Source: CAWDLX01 sp046728155
GTDB taxonomy: Bacteria > Actinomycetota > Actinomycetes > Mycobacteriales > Micromonosporaceae
NCBI GenBank assembly: GCA_046728155.1
Contig: JBKPDY010000023.1
Span: forward strand, 1-64,000
Direction of reading: 5' to 3'
Length of the DNA: 64,000 nucleotides
Below the pieces are notes generated by a model, which saw only the letters and a list, made by a program, of their open reading frames with translations, ran no database searches and was not told where the DNA came from. Positions 7,852 through 16,727 of the stretch are shown here, piece after piece. The position numbers were made by a program, and so were the translations under genes. How positions within the stretch are numbered: position 1 is the stretch's first letter; every line of letters begins with the position of its first letter.

Positions 7852-9008
7852 GGCCGCTCCCAGTAGGCCGGTCCGATGGGCTCGAGGTAGTCCGACCTGG
7901 CCACCAGGAAGCCGTCCTCGACGTCCAGCGGCAACATCGGCAGTCGTCGGCTGGCGGGGCCGAAGACGGGCTTGGCCTGGTCCGTGATCAGGAACTGTGA
8001 CTGGTGGCATGGGCAGAGCAGGCGATTGTCCTGCCGCTCGTACAGGCTCGCCGGGCAGCCGGCGTGGGTGCATATCTTGGAGTACGCCACATAGTTCTGC
8101 CACATGCCGTTCACGATGGGCTTCGCTTCGTTCTGCGTGGCAAACGACGTGGCGATGCTCGCCCGCAGGGCCGCGGCGTCAGATTCGTAGAGGTGGATGA
8201 GCAACGTCGGGGAGTCGGCCCATTCGTTGGTCGCTCCACCCGGTATCCCGGGAAACACTGTCATCTGACCCCCGGCGCTTACGTCCTCCGGACGGATGGG
8301 CGTGCCATCCTCACGGGTCAAGCGTACCCGTTGGCCGTTGTTGTTAGCGGGGCTCCATCCGGTGGTGCGCAGGATCTGATCGGCGTTCGGGTCTTTGATG
8401 AGCGCACCGACCAGGGCGGTCCCGGCCACCAGACCGAGTGCGCCGGCCGGCAGCAGGAACGCCGCCTTGAGTAGTGGTCGGCGTTTTATCCCGGTCTCAT
8501 CGACCAGGTTGAGGATCGTGGAACCGGTGAGCCTGTGCTCGTCGTGCGGGGGCAGGCCGTCGTGGCGTTCCTGCACCGAGATCTCTGACGGCAGTAACTT
8601 CTTCGCCCACACGATGAGAGCGAGTCCCAGCAGGAAGAGGGCACCGCCGAGGCCGAGTCCGAGCAACGGCGTGTAGTACTTGGACGCCACATTGCCTGGC
8701 TCGTAGCGCTGCGGCCACCAGATGAACGCCACGACGAAGCCCAGGCCGAGCAGGCCACTGAGGGTGAGCAGGAGAGCGATCGAGCGTTCGATCCGCTTCT
8801 CGGCCTTCGTCCCGCGTACCGGAAACCGGGGCTCGTAGTGCACGATCTCCACGCCGTCGCGGCGGGCGCCCTCGCGGACGAGGTCGAATCGGGTCAGCGT
8901 CTCGTCGTCGACGTCGAAGCCCTGCGTGGCAGGGTGTACATGAAGGCCGGGCTCGCCATGGTGGCGGGAGTCACCGTGCGGGCCGGTCCCGGTTTCAGCC
9001 AGGGTCAT
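7848..9008 (-). CDS. qcrA: Cytochrome bc1 complex Rieske iron-sulfur subunit
   Basis: A 386-residue Rieske protein with the three-helix N-terminal anchor typical of actinobacteria (hydrophobic stretches near residues 80-100, 112-135 and 180-205). The [2Fe-2S] ligands are in CTHAGCPASLYERQ and CPCHQSQF. It starts at the ATG at 9008, which overlaps the qcrC stop as ATGA; the frame is open further upstream inside qcrC but without family sequence. It passes electrons from menaquinol to the dihaem QcrC. Confidence 0.95.
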   Translation of the reverse strand: MTLAETGTGPHGDSRHHGEPGLHVHPATQGFDVDDETLTRFDLVREGARRDGVEIVHYEPRFPVRGTKAEKRIERSIALLLTLSGLLGLGFVVAFIWWPQRYEPGNVASKYYTPLLGLGLGGALFLLGLALIVWAKKLLPSEISVQERHDGLPPHDEHRLTGSTILNLVDETGIKRRPLLKAAFLLPAGALGLVAGTALVGALIKDPNADQILRTTGWSPANNNGQRVRLTREDGTPIRPEDVSAGGQMTVFPGIPGGATNEWADSPTLLIHLYESDAAALRASIATSFATQNEAKPIVNGMWQNYVAYSKICTHAGCPASLYERQDNRLLCPCHQSQFLITDQAKPVFGPASRRLPMLPLDVEDGFLVARSDYLEPIGPAYWERP

Positions 9009-9838
9009 GACTTCCCCGCAATCCACAGCGTCGTGAAGACGAGCGCCACCATGCCGATCAGGAAGATGGCGAGGCCTTCGGAGACCGGACCCAGCCGACC
9101 GAGACTCCACCCGCCCGGGTCGGTGTCCTTCTGCAGGTTCATCAGGTACGCGATGATGTCCTTCTTCTCGTCCGGAGTGAGCTGGTTGTCGCCGAAGACA
9201 GGCATGTTCTGTGGGCCGGTCAGCATCGCCGCGTACATCTGTCGGTCGGTCGCGGCCTGGAGCCCGGGCGCGAACTTCCCTGAGGAGAGGGCGCCGCCGC
9301 CCGCCCCGAACGCGTGGCATGACGAGCAGTTGATCCGGAACAGCTCGCCGCCGATGGCGACATCGCCGTTGTCGAGATTCCCCTCAGGGACCCTGGGTCC
9401 GCCGCCGAGCGCGTCGATGTAGTCGGCCAGGTTCTGGATCTTGGCCGGGTCCTTGATCGTCGGCTCTTTGCGCTCCTCCTGCGCGAACTGCCCGGCCGCC
9501 GGCATCCGGCCGGTGGTGACCTGGAACTCCACCGCGGCCGGGCCGACACCGATCAAGCTCGGCCCCCGCCCCGGTACGCCCTGCGCGCCTGCTCCGTGAC
9601 AGGAGATGCACGTGGTGTCGTAGAGCTCCTTGCCCGCGGCCGCGGAGGCGCTGAGCGGCGGCTGGTCCTCGGCAGCCGCGCCGACGCCGGGTGCGAAGAC
9701 GGCGTAGAACACGCCGACAAGCATCAGCGCGGCGACCAGGCGCACGGCGGTCGAGACACGGCGCGCCACCCGCCCGCGAGGCCGGGCGGTTCGGCCAAGC
9801 GAAGGCAGTCGCTTGCGCCGTGGGAGCGGAGCTGTCAT
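9005..9838 (-). CDS. qcrC: Cytochrome bc1 complex dihaem cytochrome c subunit
   Basis: A 277-residue membrane-anchored cytochrome with two c-type haem sites, CISCH near residue 77 and CSSCH near 180, each in a cytochrome c fold. A hydrophobic segment near residues 33-55 serves as signal anchor, and a C-terminal helix (LAIFLIGMVALVFTTLWI) anchors the other end. The two-haem form is typical of actinobacteria, which lack soluble cytochrome c and wire bc1 directly to the aa3 oxidase. It is the second gene after ctaE, 47 nt downstream. Confidence 0.95.
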   Translation of the reverse strand: MTAPLPRRKRLPSLGRTARPRGRVARRVSTAVRLVAALMLVGVFYAVFAPGVGAAAEDQPPLSASAAAGKELYDTTCISCHGAGAQGVPGRGPSLIGVGPAAVEFQVTTGRMPAAGQFAQEERKEPTIKDPAKIQNLADYIDALGGGPRVPEGNLDNGDVAIGGELFRINCSSCHAFGAGGGALSSGKFAPGLQAATDRQMYAAMLTGPQNMPVFGDNQLTPDEKKDIIAYLMNLQKDTDPGGWSLGRLGPVSEGLAIFLIGMVALVFTTLWIAGKS

Positions 9839-9885
9839 GGCCTCACCTAGGTGTCCGGATTCAGATGTCTGTGTTTCGGCTGGGG

Positions 9886-10488
9886 TCAGCGCAAGAAGTA
9901 GATCATGGAGAACAAGGCGATCCATACGATGTCGACGAAGTGCCAGTAGTACGAGACGACGATCGCGGCGGTCGCCTGGGCGGGGGTGAACCGGCTCAGG
10001 GTGGTTCGACCCATGAACAGGATGAACGCGATCAGACCACCGGTGACGTGCAGGGCGTGGAACCCGGTGGTGAGGTAGTACATCGAGCCGAAGCCGTCCC
10101 TGTTGATCCGCACGCCTTCGTCGACCAGGTGGCCGTACTCGTTCACCTGGCCCAGCACGAAGGTCAGCCCCATCAGGAACGTGAGGGTGAACCAGCGGCG
10201 CAAGCCGTACACGTCGCCGCGCTCGGCTCGGAACACGCCCAGCTGGCAGGTGATGGAGGAGAGCACCAGGATGATCGTGAACGTCGAGGCGTACGCGAGG
10301 TTGAGGACCTTCGTATGCTCCGCCCACTCGACCTGACCGATCGGCGTGGCCCGGATCGAGAAGTACATGGCGAAGAGCGCCGCGAAGAACATCAGCTCGC
10401 TGGACAGCCAGATGATGGTCCCGACGCTGACCATATTGGGCCTGGTCAGTGAATGGATCTGGCTCTTCGGAAGGGCTTCGGCCGTCAC
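9886..10488 (-). CDS. ctaE: Cytochrome c oxidase subunit III
   Basis: A 200-residue subunit III with five hydrophobic segments and the conserved motifs SVGTIIWLSSELMFFAALF near the start and GFHALHVTGG and YYWHFVDIVWI near the end. The GTG at 10488 gives the family's usual N-terminus and length. No good Shine-Dalgarno precedes it; the upstream DNA is the 145-bp divergent gap to ctaG, so a very short leader is possible. It heads the ctaE-qcrC-qcrA-qcrB operon, as in other actinobacteria. Confidence 0.93.
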   Translation of the reverse strand: MTAEALPKSQIHSLTRPNMVSVGTIIWLSSELMFFAALFAMYFSIRATPIGQVEWAEHTKVLNLAYASTFTIILVLSSITCQLGVFRAERGDVYGLRRWFTLTFLMGLTFVLGQVNEYGHLVDEGVRINRDGFGSMYYLTTGFHALHVTGGLIAFILFMGRTTLSRFTPAQATAAIVVSYYWHFVDIVWIALFSMIYFLR

Positions 10489-10633
10489 GCGGTCATTATT
10501 GCCCGCGATCGCGGACCGCGGTGCCCGGGGTACCGAGACCGCGTGTCGAACCCTCCGGATCGGGGCGTGAGCAGGCCGCGACGCAGGCGGGCCGGGCGCG
10601 GCCGGGCCGTCGCCAGGGCCTAGCCTGCATGAA

Positions 10634-11710
10634 GTGAACGGCAACGGCGTGGTGGTCCTGGCGCACGGAGGTGGGGTCCCCCCCTTCGCCCCGCCGGTGT
10701 TGTTCACCCAGACGCAGCCGTTCTCCCTGGCGGCAGTCGTGCTGGTCCTGACCGCCTGGAGCTATACGTACGGCGTGCTGCGGCTTTCCCGAACCGGCAC
10801 CCGATGGCCGGCGGGACGGACGGTCTGCTTCCTGGTCGGCCTTGGGTTCATCGGCGTGGCGACGGTGAGCGGACTCGCCGCGTACGACGACGTACTCCTC
10901 TCCGCGCACATGGTGCAGCACATGCTGCTCGCCATGATCGCGCCGATCTTCCTGGCGCTGGGCGCGCCGGTCACCCTCGCGCTGCGGACGCTTCCCGGCG
11001 GTGGCCGGAGGGTGCTGCTCGGCGTCCTGCACAGCCGGGTGGCCCGATTCCTCACCTTCCCGATCGTGTCGTTCGGCCTGTTCATCGCGAGCCCGTTCGT
11101 TCTCTACTTCTCAGGGCTGTACCGGTTCTCGCTGGAGAACGGGTGGTTCCACGACCTGGTCCACCTCCATTTCCTCATCGTCGGATGCCTCTTCCTATGG
11201 CCGCTCATCGGTCTGGACCCGCTGCCCGGTCGCCTGCCGTACCCGCTCCGGGCGCTGATCGTGTTTCTGTCGACTCCGTTCCACACGGTGCTCGGTTTGA
11301 CCGTCATGCAGAGCAGCGGTCTGCTCGGCGGCGACTGGTACCCCTCGCTGGAGCTGGGTTGGGCCGATCCGCTCACCGATCAACAGCTCGCCGGAGGCAT
11401 CCTGTGGGCCGGCGGCGAACTGGTGTCGGTCACGATGCTCGCCGCCCTGGTGGTGCAGTGGATGCGCGACGCCGAACGTGAGGCGCGGCGAGTCGACCGT
11501 GCGCTTGACCGGGAAGAGGCGGCCGAGCGCGCCGCACTGGCCGCTGCGGACGGAGCCGGCGACGCGGGAGAAACGGACGTCGCGGCCGGGGCGGACATCG
11601 CGGCCGGGGCGGACATCGCGGCCGGGACCGACGAGGCCGACGAGGACACATCGTCGCTCGGTACGATCGACAAACGGTCCAGCCCTGACTACCGGAGACG
11701 CATTCGATGA
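10634..11710 (+). CDS. ctaG: Cytochrome c oxidase assembly protein, CtaG family
   Basis: A 358-residue Caa3-type CtaG protein with about seven membrane helices and the histidines expected for copper handling (SAHMVQHMLLAMIAPIF, FHDLVHLHFLIVGCLF and STPFHTVLGLTV). It would help insert copper into the aa3 oxidase. The soluble tail is acidic and contains an 18-nt tandem repeat from 11582, two perfect units plus a degraded one, coding AAGADI units. It is divergent from ctaE, and its stop overlaps the next start as ATGA. The GTG start is weakly supported. Confidence 0.85.
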   Translation: MNGNGVVVLAHGGGVPPFAPPVLFTQTQPFSLAAVVLVLTAWSYTYGVLRLSRTGTRWPAGRTVCFLVGLGFIGVATVSGLAAYDDVLLSAHMVQHMLLAMIAPIFLALGAPVTLALRTLPGGGRRVLLGVLHSRVARFLTFPIVSFGLFIASPFVLYFSGLYRFSLENGWFHDLVHLHFLIVGCLFLWPLIGLDPLPGRLPYPLRALIVFLSTPFHTVLGLTVMQSSGLLGGDWYPSLELGWADPLTDQQLAGGILWAGGELVSVTMLAALVVQWMRDAEREARRVDRALDREEAAERAALAAADGAGDAGETDVAAGADIAAGADIAAGTDEADEDTSSLGTIDKRSSPDYRRRIR

Positions 11711-12123
11711 CGGCCGATATAGCCACGAGCACGGTGCTCCTGTACAGCGACGACCAGGAGGTCCGCGAACGGATGCGGCTGGCCATCGGGACGCGTCCGG
11801 CAGTCGATCTCGCGGTCCGGTTCGTCGAGGCGTCCACGCACGACGAGGTGGTCCGGATCGTCGAACGCCAGGACATCGACCTGCTCGTTCTCGACGGCGA
11901 GGCCGTTCCGGCCGGTGGCCTGGGGATCGCCCGCCAGCTCAAGGATGAGTACGACGACTGCCCACCCACGGTGGTCGTCATCGCCCGCGCCGCCGACAGG
12001 TGGCTCGCCGCCTACGCGAGAGTGGACGCGACCCTTACCCATCCCCTCGACCCGATGACGACCGGCCAGACGATCGCCTCGATGCTCAGGGCGCGCCTGG
12101 CCGGCACACCTACGCTACGCTGA
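11707..12123 (+). CDS. Receiver-like (CheY-fold) protein of unknown role
   Basis: A 138-residue protein with the layout of a response regulator receiver domain: acidic residues in YSDDQEV near the first strand, a possible phosphoacceptor in LLVLDGEAV (about residue 63), and a strand VVVIARAADRW in place of the usual Thr/Ser strand. The Lys of strand 5 is not obvious (THPLDPM instead), so it may be an unphosphorylated pseudo-receiver. There is no output domain. Translation is coupled to ctaG by an ATGA overlap, and trpD follows 60 nt downstream. Function is not known; context links it to oxidase assembly. Confidence 0.7.
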   Translation: MTADIATSTVLLYSDDQEVRERMRLAIGTRPAVDLAVRFVEASTHDEVVRIVERQDIDLLVLDGEAVPAGGLGIARQLKDEYDDCPPTVVVIARAADRWLAAYARVDATLTHPLDPMTTGQTIASMLRARLAGTPTLR

Positions 12124-12183
12124 CCGTCCTCTTCGGACGCTCGCGTCAACCCGCTGTCCGCCACAACCGAGAGGCCGCCTGCC

Positions 12184-13266
12184 ATGGGCGAGCGTAGCTG
12201 GCCGAACCTTTTCGCCGCGTTACTCAGCGGCACCGAGCTGTCCACATCGGACACGTCCTGGGCGATGGGCGAGGTGATGGCCGGCGAGGCGACTCCGACG
12301 CAGATCGCGGCCTTCGTGATCGCCCTGCGGGCCAAGGGCGAGACCCCGGGCGAGATCGCCGGGCTGGTTGAAGCGATGCTCGGCGCGGCGGTGCGGGTCG
12401 ACCTCGGCACAGTGCTCGGTGCCGACTCTGCTCGCGACGCGGTGGACGTCGTCGGTACCGGCGGTGACCGCGCGCATACCGTGAACATCTCGACGATGGC
12501 GGCACTCGTCGTGGCCGGCGCGGGTGTCAGGGTCATCAAACACGGCAACCGCGCGGCGTCGTCCCTCTGCGGAACGGCCGACCTGCTCGAGTACCTCGGG
12601 ATTCCGCTCGACCTCGGCCCGGCCGATGTGGCCCGATGCGTCGCCGACGCCGGGATCGGCTTCTGCTTCGCCCCCCGCTTTCACGCCGGCCTACGCCATG
12701 CCGCGGTCGCCCGCCGGGAGATGGGAATCCCGACGGCGTTCAACTTCCTCGGCCCGCTCACCAACCCGGCCCAGCCTCGAGCCGGCGCGGTCGGCTGTGC
12801 CGACGCCCGGATGGCCGGGATCATGGCCGAGGTGTTCGCCTTGCGGGGAGACACAGTGCTGGTCGTCCGTGGCGAGGATGGCCTCGACGAGTTCACCACC
12901 ACCGGGCCGACCAGGGTCTGGGCGGTCGCCGGAGGGTCGGTCGCGCCCCTGGTCCTCGACGCGACCGACCTGGGGCTGCCCCGATGCGCCCCGGCCGATC
13001 TGCGCGGCGGCGACGCCGCGACCAACGCCGCCGTCGCCCGCCGGCTGCTGGCCGGCGAGCCAGGTCCCGTGCGAGACGCCGTGCTGGTCAACGCGGCTGC
13101 CGCCATCGCCGCGTACGACGGTTGGGGGTCATCCTCAGCCGGCAATGTCCGGGCCGGGTTGGCCGCCGGGGTCAGGCGCGCGACGTCGTCGATCGACTCC
13201 GGCTCGGCCGCGGCGACACTGGACCGCTGGATCGAGGTCTCCCAAGCCTTGCACGCGAGCCGGTGA
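12184..13266 (+). CDS. trpD: Anthranilate phosphoribosyltransferase
   Basis: A 360-residue enzyme joining anthranilate to PRPP in tryptophan synthesis. The PRPP/Mg motifs are clear: VVGTGGDRAHTVNIST near residue 92, KHGNRAASS near 120, and the anthranilate-pocket Arg in the HAAVARREMGIPTAFNFLGPLTNP stretch. Length is normal. It is not with other trp genes; placement beside the ctaE/qcr block is a conserved actinobacterial arrangement. A hairpin lies 19 nt past the stop. Confidence 0.95.
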   Translation: MGERSWPNLFAALLSGTELSTSDTSWAMGEVMAGEATPTQIAAFVIALRAKGETPGEIAGLVEAMLGAAVRVDLGTVLGADSARDAVDVVGTGGDRAHTVNISTMAALVVAGAGVRVIKHGNRAASSLCGTADLLEYLGIPLDLGPADVARCVADAGIGFCFAPRFHAGLRHAAVARREMGIPTAFNFLGPLTNPAQPRAGAVGCADARMAGIMAEVFALRGDTVLVVRGEDGLDEFTTTGPTRVWAVAGGSVAPLVLDATDLGLPRCAPADLRGGDAATNAAVARRLLAGEPGPVRDAVLVNAAAAIAAYDGWGSSSAGNVRAGLAAGVRRATSSIDSGSAAATLDRWIEVSQALHASR

Positions 13267-13284
13267 CCCTGGTTGATCGCAGTT

Positions 13285-13326
13285 CTCCGAACAGATCCGC
13301 CTCCGCGAGGCCCACTCTGTTCGGAG
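13285..13326. terminator. Nested hairpin between convergent trpD and DUF6891 gene
   Basis: Ten-base perfect arms CTCCGAACAG (13285-13294) and CTGTTCGGAG (13317-13326) enclose a smaller 5-bp stem GCCTC-CGC-GAGGC at 13299-13311. No T-run follows, which is common for actinobacterial terminators. Position between two convergent stops fits a bidirectional terminator. Confidence 0.7.
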
Positions 13327-13364
13327 TACCGATCGAGGGGATCTCGGCGCGCGGTCGCGGCGGC

Positions 13365-13967
13365 TCAGGGACGGCGACGCTGCCAGGTGAGCGGCAGGGC
13401 GATCCGATGGGCGATCCTTCCGTTCCAGGCCGGGGCGAGGCCCTGCCGGCCGAGTGCGGCGACCACCTCGTGCCCGATCGCCAGCGACGCGCCGTGGTCC
13501 CGGCTCGCGGCACCGAAACTCAGGTAGAGCATCTCGCCGGCGACCGCCTGCTCCGTGTCCTGGACGTGGAAGAAGGTGAACCCGCGCGCCGGTCGGCCGG
13601 CCCTGGCGGCGGCGTCCAGCTCGCCGGTGATTTCGGTGGCGCCACACGTACCGCAGCAGCTGAAGTGCTGCCGGGCGAGAATTCCGAGGGCCTCAAGCTC
13701 GGCGAACGCCGCATCCAGGCGATCGCAGTCGGTGACCCGCGCCCAGCTGGCCTGTTCGTCCGCGTGGGCGGCCGCGGCCTGGTCTGCGATGGCTCGGGCC
13801 GCGGTCAACACCGCCGCCGGGCTGGCCCCGTTCCCGGCGAAGATATCGACGGCATCCGCCACGATCTCGTCATCGGTCGCGTACCCCGCGGCGACGTGGG
13901 TACGGATGAACTCGTGTAGATCGTCGAAGTCTTCGCGGGACAGTCCGGGGGTCAGACCGAGCGTCAT
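13365..13967 (-). CDS. DUF6891-type conserved protein
   Basis: A 200-residue soluble protein resembling the actinobacterial DUF6891 family. It has the characteristic HFSCCGTCGATEI cysteine cluster near residue 106, which may bind metal, followed by RGFTFFHVQDTEQA and a C-terminal IAHRIALPLTW strand. No catalytic motif is recognised. Its ATG at 13967 overlaps the stop of the upstream hydrolase gene (ATGA), so the two are translated together. Function unknown. Confidence 0.7.
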   Translation of the reverse strand: MTLGLTPGLSREDFDDLHEFIRTHVAAGYATDDEIVADAVDIFAGNGASPAAVLTAARAIADQAAAAHADEQASWARVTDCDRLDAAFAELEALGILARQHFSCCGTCGATEITGELDAAARAGRPARGFTFFHVQDTEQAVAGEMLYLSFGAASRDHGASLAIGHEVVAALGRQGLAPAWNGRIAHRIALPLTWQRRRP

Positions 13968-14884
13968 GGCAGCAGTGTGCCAGGGGCTCCGTCAGCTGTC
14001 CCGCTCACCTCCGAGCGTGTTGCCATCGTGTTATTTCGCGGATGGCTGGGCAGGTCCCCGGCGTATCCGGCGACCATCGCGGCGATTGGTGTCGATGTCC
14101 GCGCCCAGCTGAGGTGGTCGACCGGCGTACCGATATCGGCCGTCGTGAGGTGCACCCGTCGTACCTCGGCGGCGGGCATCATCGCGCAGAGGTGGTCGAG
14201 TGTCGCGGCCGGTGTGTACTGGTCGCCATCCATGCTGATGGCGAGCACCGGCACCCGTACGCCAGCGAGTCCTTCCGCGGCGACGACCTTGGGAAAGCGC
14301 CCATGCCGCGCGGTGTACGCCCAGTCACTGGCAACCCGTCGGGCCTGCCGACCACCGAAGCCCCAGCCGGGCCAGACTCGCAGGATCGCCGAGACTGTGT
14401 TGATCCACTGAGTCAGAAGAAGGACCCCCCGCGCCCGCCGCAGCGGGTACGACCGGAACCAGGGCAACCCCACCGCGACGAGTATCAGCGCATCCACGCC
14501 CGGCTTCGGGGCCCTGGCCAGGTACAGCGCGCTGGCCTGGCCGCCCAACGAGTGTCCGAGCAGGATGACCCGCCGCCCTTCCAACCGCGGACCGAGGTGG
14601 TCAAGGACGGCCCCCACGTCGTCGGCGAGGTCGGCGTAGCCGTAGCTCGACCGGCGCGATGGTGCCGGGGTACTCGCGCCGGTTCCGCGGAGGTCGGCCA
14701 CGGCGACTGCGAGCCCGGCCGATCGCAGCTGCGCGGCGAACCCCCGGTAGTACCGTGCCGGCACGCCCATCGCCGGCCAGACGACCACGAACGGACCACC
14801 GGCCTCGGACGGCTCCGGGTACACCTGGACGCCAAGGCGGTCAGCCCCCCGCTGGACGTACTCCTGCTCGTACTCGCCAGTCAT
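13964..14884 (-). CDS. Alpha/beta hydrolase
   Basis: A 306-residue hydrolase. The nucleophile elbow LLGHSLGGQASALYLA lies near residue 112, the oxyanion region is VVVWPAMGVPARYYRGF, and the late VDHLSWAR holds the likely catalytic His. Sequence is closest to the group sometimes called 'serine aminopeptidase S33 / lysophospholipase-like'. Substrate is unknown. It begins at ATG 14884 and overlaps the DUF6891 gene by 4 bases. The 72-nt gap upstream contains an AT-rich patch (TATGTGTATAAG on the plus strand) that could be its -10 region. Confidence 0.8.
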   Translation of the reverse strand: MTGEYEQEYVQRGADRLGVQVYPEPSEAGGPFVVVWPAMGVPARYYRGFAAQLRSAGLAVAVADLRGTGASTPAPSRRSSYGYADLADDVGAVLDHLGPRLEGRRVILLGHSLGGQASALYLARAPKPGVDALILVAVGLPWFRSYPLRRARGVLLLTQWINTVSAILRVWPGWGFGGRQARRVASDWAYTARHGRFPKVVAAEGLAGVRVPVLAISMDGDQYTPAATLDHLCAMMPAAEVRRVHLTTADIGTPVDHLSWARTSTPIAAMVAGYAGDLPSHPRNNTMATRSEVSGTADGAPGTLLP

Positions 14885-14956
14885 GTTGCCCGGACAGTTC
14901 CCTCACGCTATGTGTATAAGCCGGCGTTCCACTGACACTGCCCGCGGAGATGCGCG

Positions 14957-15244
14957 TCACTCGCCCGGAGCGAAGCCGATAGCGAATGCCTCCTCCAGGT
15001 CGTGTCGCGAGTAGGCGCGGAAGGCGATGTGGGTCTCCGTGTTGACGACACCTTCGACCTTGGAGATGCCGCCCGCGATCACCTCGGCGATCTCGTCGAA
15101 CTCGCGGACCCTGACGATAGCGATCAGGTCGACATGACCCGCTACCGAATAGACCTCGCTCACGCCGTCCAGGTTGGCCAGATTCTCGGCGACCTCAGGG
15201 ATCGAGTCGGTGGCGCAGTCGATGAGGACGATCGCGGTGATCAC
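14957..15244 (-). CDS. Stand-alone Lrp/AsnC ligand-binding (RAM) domain protein
   Basis: A 95-residue protein made only of the AsnC effector domain (ITAIVLIDCATDSIPEVAENL and GHVDLIAIVRVREFDEIAEVI), with no helix-turn-helix. Such single-domain proteins form ring oligomers and may bind amino acids. The frame is open to 15283, but the GTG at 15244, six bases after GGAG, gives the normal start. It stands alone between a hydrolase and a nucleotidyltransferase gene. Role unknown. Confidence 0.85.
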   Translation of the reverse strand: MITAIVLIDCATDSIPEVAENLANLDGVSEVYSVAGHVDLIAIVRVREFDEIAEVIAGGISKVEGVVNTETHIAFRAYSRHDLEEAFAIGFAPGE

Positions 15245-15333
15245 GGTGCGCTCCTTCGCCGGATGGTCGGGCGGTCCACACACGATAGCGCCGGGCGAGC
15301 CGACAGCGGCGCGGTGGCGAGCGGAAACCGGCC

Positions 15334-16188
15334 TCAGGCGTTGACCGTCACGGTGGAGCCGAGCCGGATGGCATCGACGAGACGTTCACCCGCCCCCACA
15401 GCGGAGCCAGGGAAGACCACGCACCGGGTGACCGATCCGCGGACCCGTGCGCCCGAGCCGATGACTGAGGCGTGTACCAGTCCGCTGACCTCGGCGTCGG
15501 CAGCGACGAGCGACCCGCCGGCGGCGGCGTGCAGGTTAGCTGCCAGGAAGTCCGGTGGGGTTCCGGTGTCGATGTACTCGCCGTCGTAGGTGATCACTTC
15601 CAGACGACCAGCGCGTTCGGCCGGGCGCCAGACTTCATGGACGAGCTCCGAACGCCCGGCCGGTAGTCCGGCTACCACATCGGCGGGCAGCAACGAGAAG
15701 CCGGCGAATCGCATCGGCCCGCAGCCGGCCGGCCGGAACTCGGTCGTCGAATCGTCCTTGGCCGGGACCCCGAGCACTCGAACGGTCGTGCCGTCCCAGC
15801 CGTCGAAGAGCGGTGCCAGGTCTCGGGTGTCGGGCAGGCGCGGCGCGAGGTAGGCGTCGGAGTTGCCCACGAGTAGTCCCCGTCCGGCCGCCCAGCTTGA
15901 CAGGTGTGCCACCGCGCCCGCCGTACCCAGCGCCGGCGGGCCGGGTTCGCGAGAGATGAAAGCGTGCCCGCGCACATGATCGGCGACGACGTCGGGGAGG
16001 TAGCAGACGTTGACCGCGACAGCGGTCGGGTCGGCGAGACCGTGCCGGTCCAGGAGAGCCAGCGCCCGGTCGACCAGCGCCACATTGCCCACCGGGCAGA
16101 GCGGCTTCGGCACGGTCAGGGTCAGCGGGCGCATCCGTACCCCCTCGCCGGCGGCAAGGACGAGGGCGCACAACGCCGGTCCGGTCAA
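15334..16188 (-). CDS. Sugar-phosphate nucleotidyltransferase family protein
   Basis: A 284-residue NTP-transferase: ALVLAAGEGVRMRPLTLTVPKPLCPVGN is the classic nucleotide-binding start, followed by VGNSDAYL (metal-binding Asp) and EYIDTGTPPDFLAANL, with a short C-terminal hexapeptide (left-handed helix) tail. It would make an NDP-sugar such as GDP-mannose or dTDP-glucose; the substrate is not determinable. The best start is TTG at 16188, overlapping the NUDIX stop as TTGA; later starts would cut the nucleotide loop. The frame upstream of 16188 runs through the NUDIX gene and is a shadow. Confidence 0.85.
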   Translation of the reverse strand: MTGPALCALVLAAGEGVRMRPLTLTVPKPLCPVGNVALVDRALALLDRHGLADPTAVAVNVCYLPDVVADHVRGHAFISREPGPPALGTAGAVAHLSSWAAGRGLLVGNSDAYLAPRLPDTRDLAPLFDGWDGTTVRVLGVPAKDDSTTEFRPAGCGPMRFAGFSLLPADVVAGLPAGRSELVHEVWRPAERAGRLEVITYDGEYIDTGTPPDFLAANLHAAAGGSLVAADAEVSGLVHASVIGSGARVRGSVTRCVVFPGSAVGAGERLVDAIRLGSTVTVNA

Positions 16189-16718
16189 CGGCGGACCTCG
16201 GGGTAATCCGCGTACGGGCCGATGCCGTAGTACGAAAGAAGGGTCGCCGTGGCCAGCGTCAACGGCGGCAGGCTGTCCACGGAGTGCCATCCGGCCTCCA
16301 GGACCTCGGCGCCATCGACCTGGAGTGTCGACCGGTCGGCGGGCACCGCGGCCTCGAAGACCATGTCGACCCACCGACCGCGGTGGTGCACGACCGCGTT
16401 GGGCACCGCGGGGGTCAGGTCGTCGATGGCCACCCTTACCCCCGACTCCTCGTAGAGCTCGCGCGCACACCCCTCGACCGGTCGCTCTCCGCGCTGAAGC
16501 AGGCCGGCCGGCAGCGACCAGCCGTGGCCGGGCGGCTGGCGCAGCAGCAGAAGCCGCCCCGAGCCGCCGGCATCTGAGTCCCGGACCAGGGCCACCGCGC
16601 CGACGATGTACTTCCCGACGGCGAGCCGGACGAGGCAGCGGCGCAGCGACGTCGGCAGCCGGTAGAACGCCGCGAAGCCCAGCCTGCGCAGCCGGCGCGC
16701 GGCCGAGGGGGAGCTCAT
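16185..16718 (-). CDS. NUDIX hydrolase
   Basis: A 177-residue pyrophosphohydrolase. The Nudix box GLLQRGERPVEGCARELYEE plus SGV fits G-x5-E-x7-REL-x-EE-x-G exactly (about residues 82-104). An N-terminal amphipathic basic stretch (RRLRRLGFAAFYRLP) precedes the domain. It is coupled to the downstream nucleotidyltransferase by a TTGA overlap and follows the RelA-like gene by 9 nt, suggesting one operon. Substrate unknown. Confidence 0.88.
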   Translation of the reverse strand: MSSPSAARRLRRLGFAAFYRLPTSLRRCLVRLAVGKYIVGAVALVRDSDAGGSGRLLLLRQPPGHGWSLPAGLLQRGERPVEGCARELYEESGVRVAIDDLTPAVPNAVVHHRGRWVDMVFEAAVPADRSTLQVDGAEVLEAGWHSVDSLPPLTLATATLLSYYGIGPYADYPEVRR

Positions 16719-16727
16719 GGGGAAAGG

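Noticed and set aside
6430..7866. Long plus-strand open frame (478 codons) opposite qcrB
   Set aside because: It is antisense to a clear qcrB; composition is Arg/Asp/His-rich without motifs, as expected from high-GC mirror frames.
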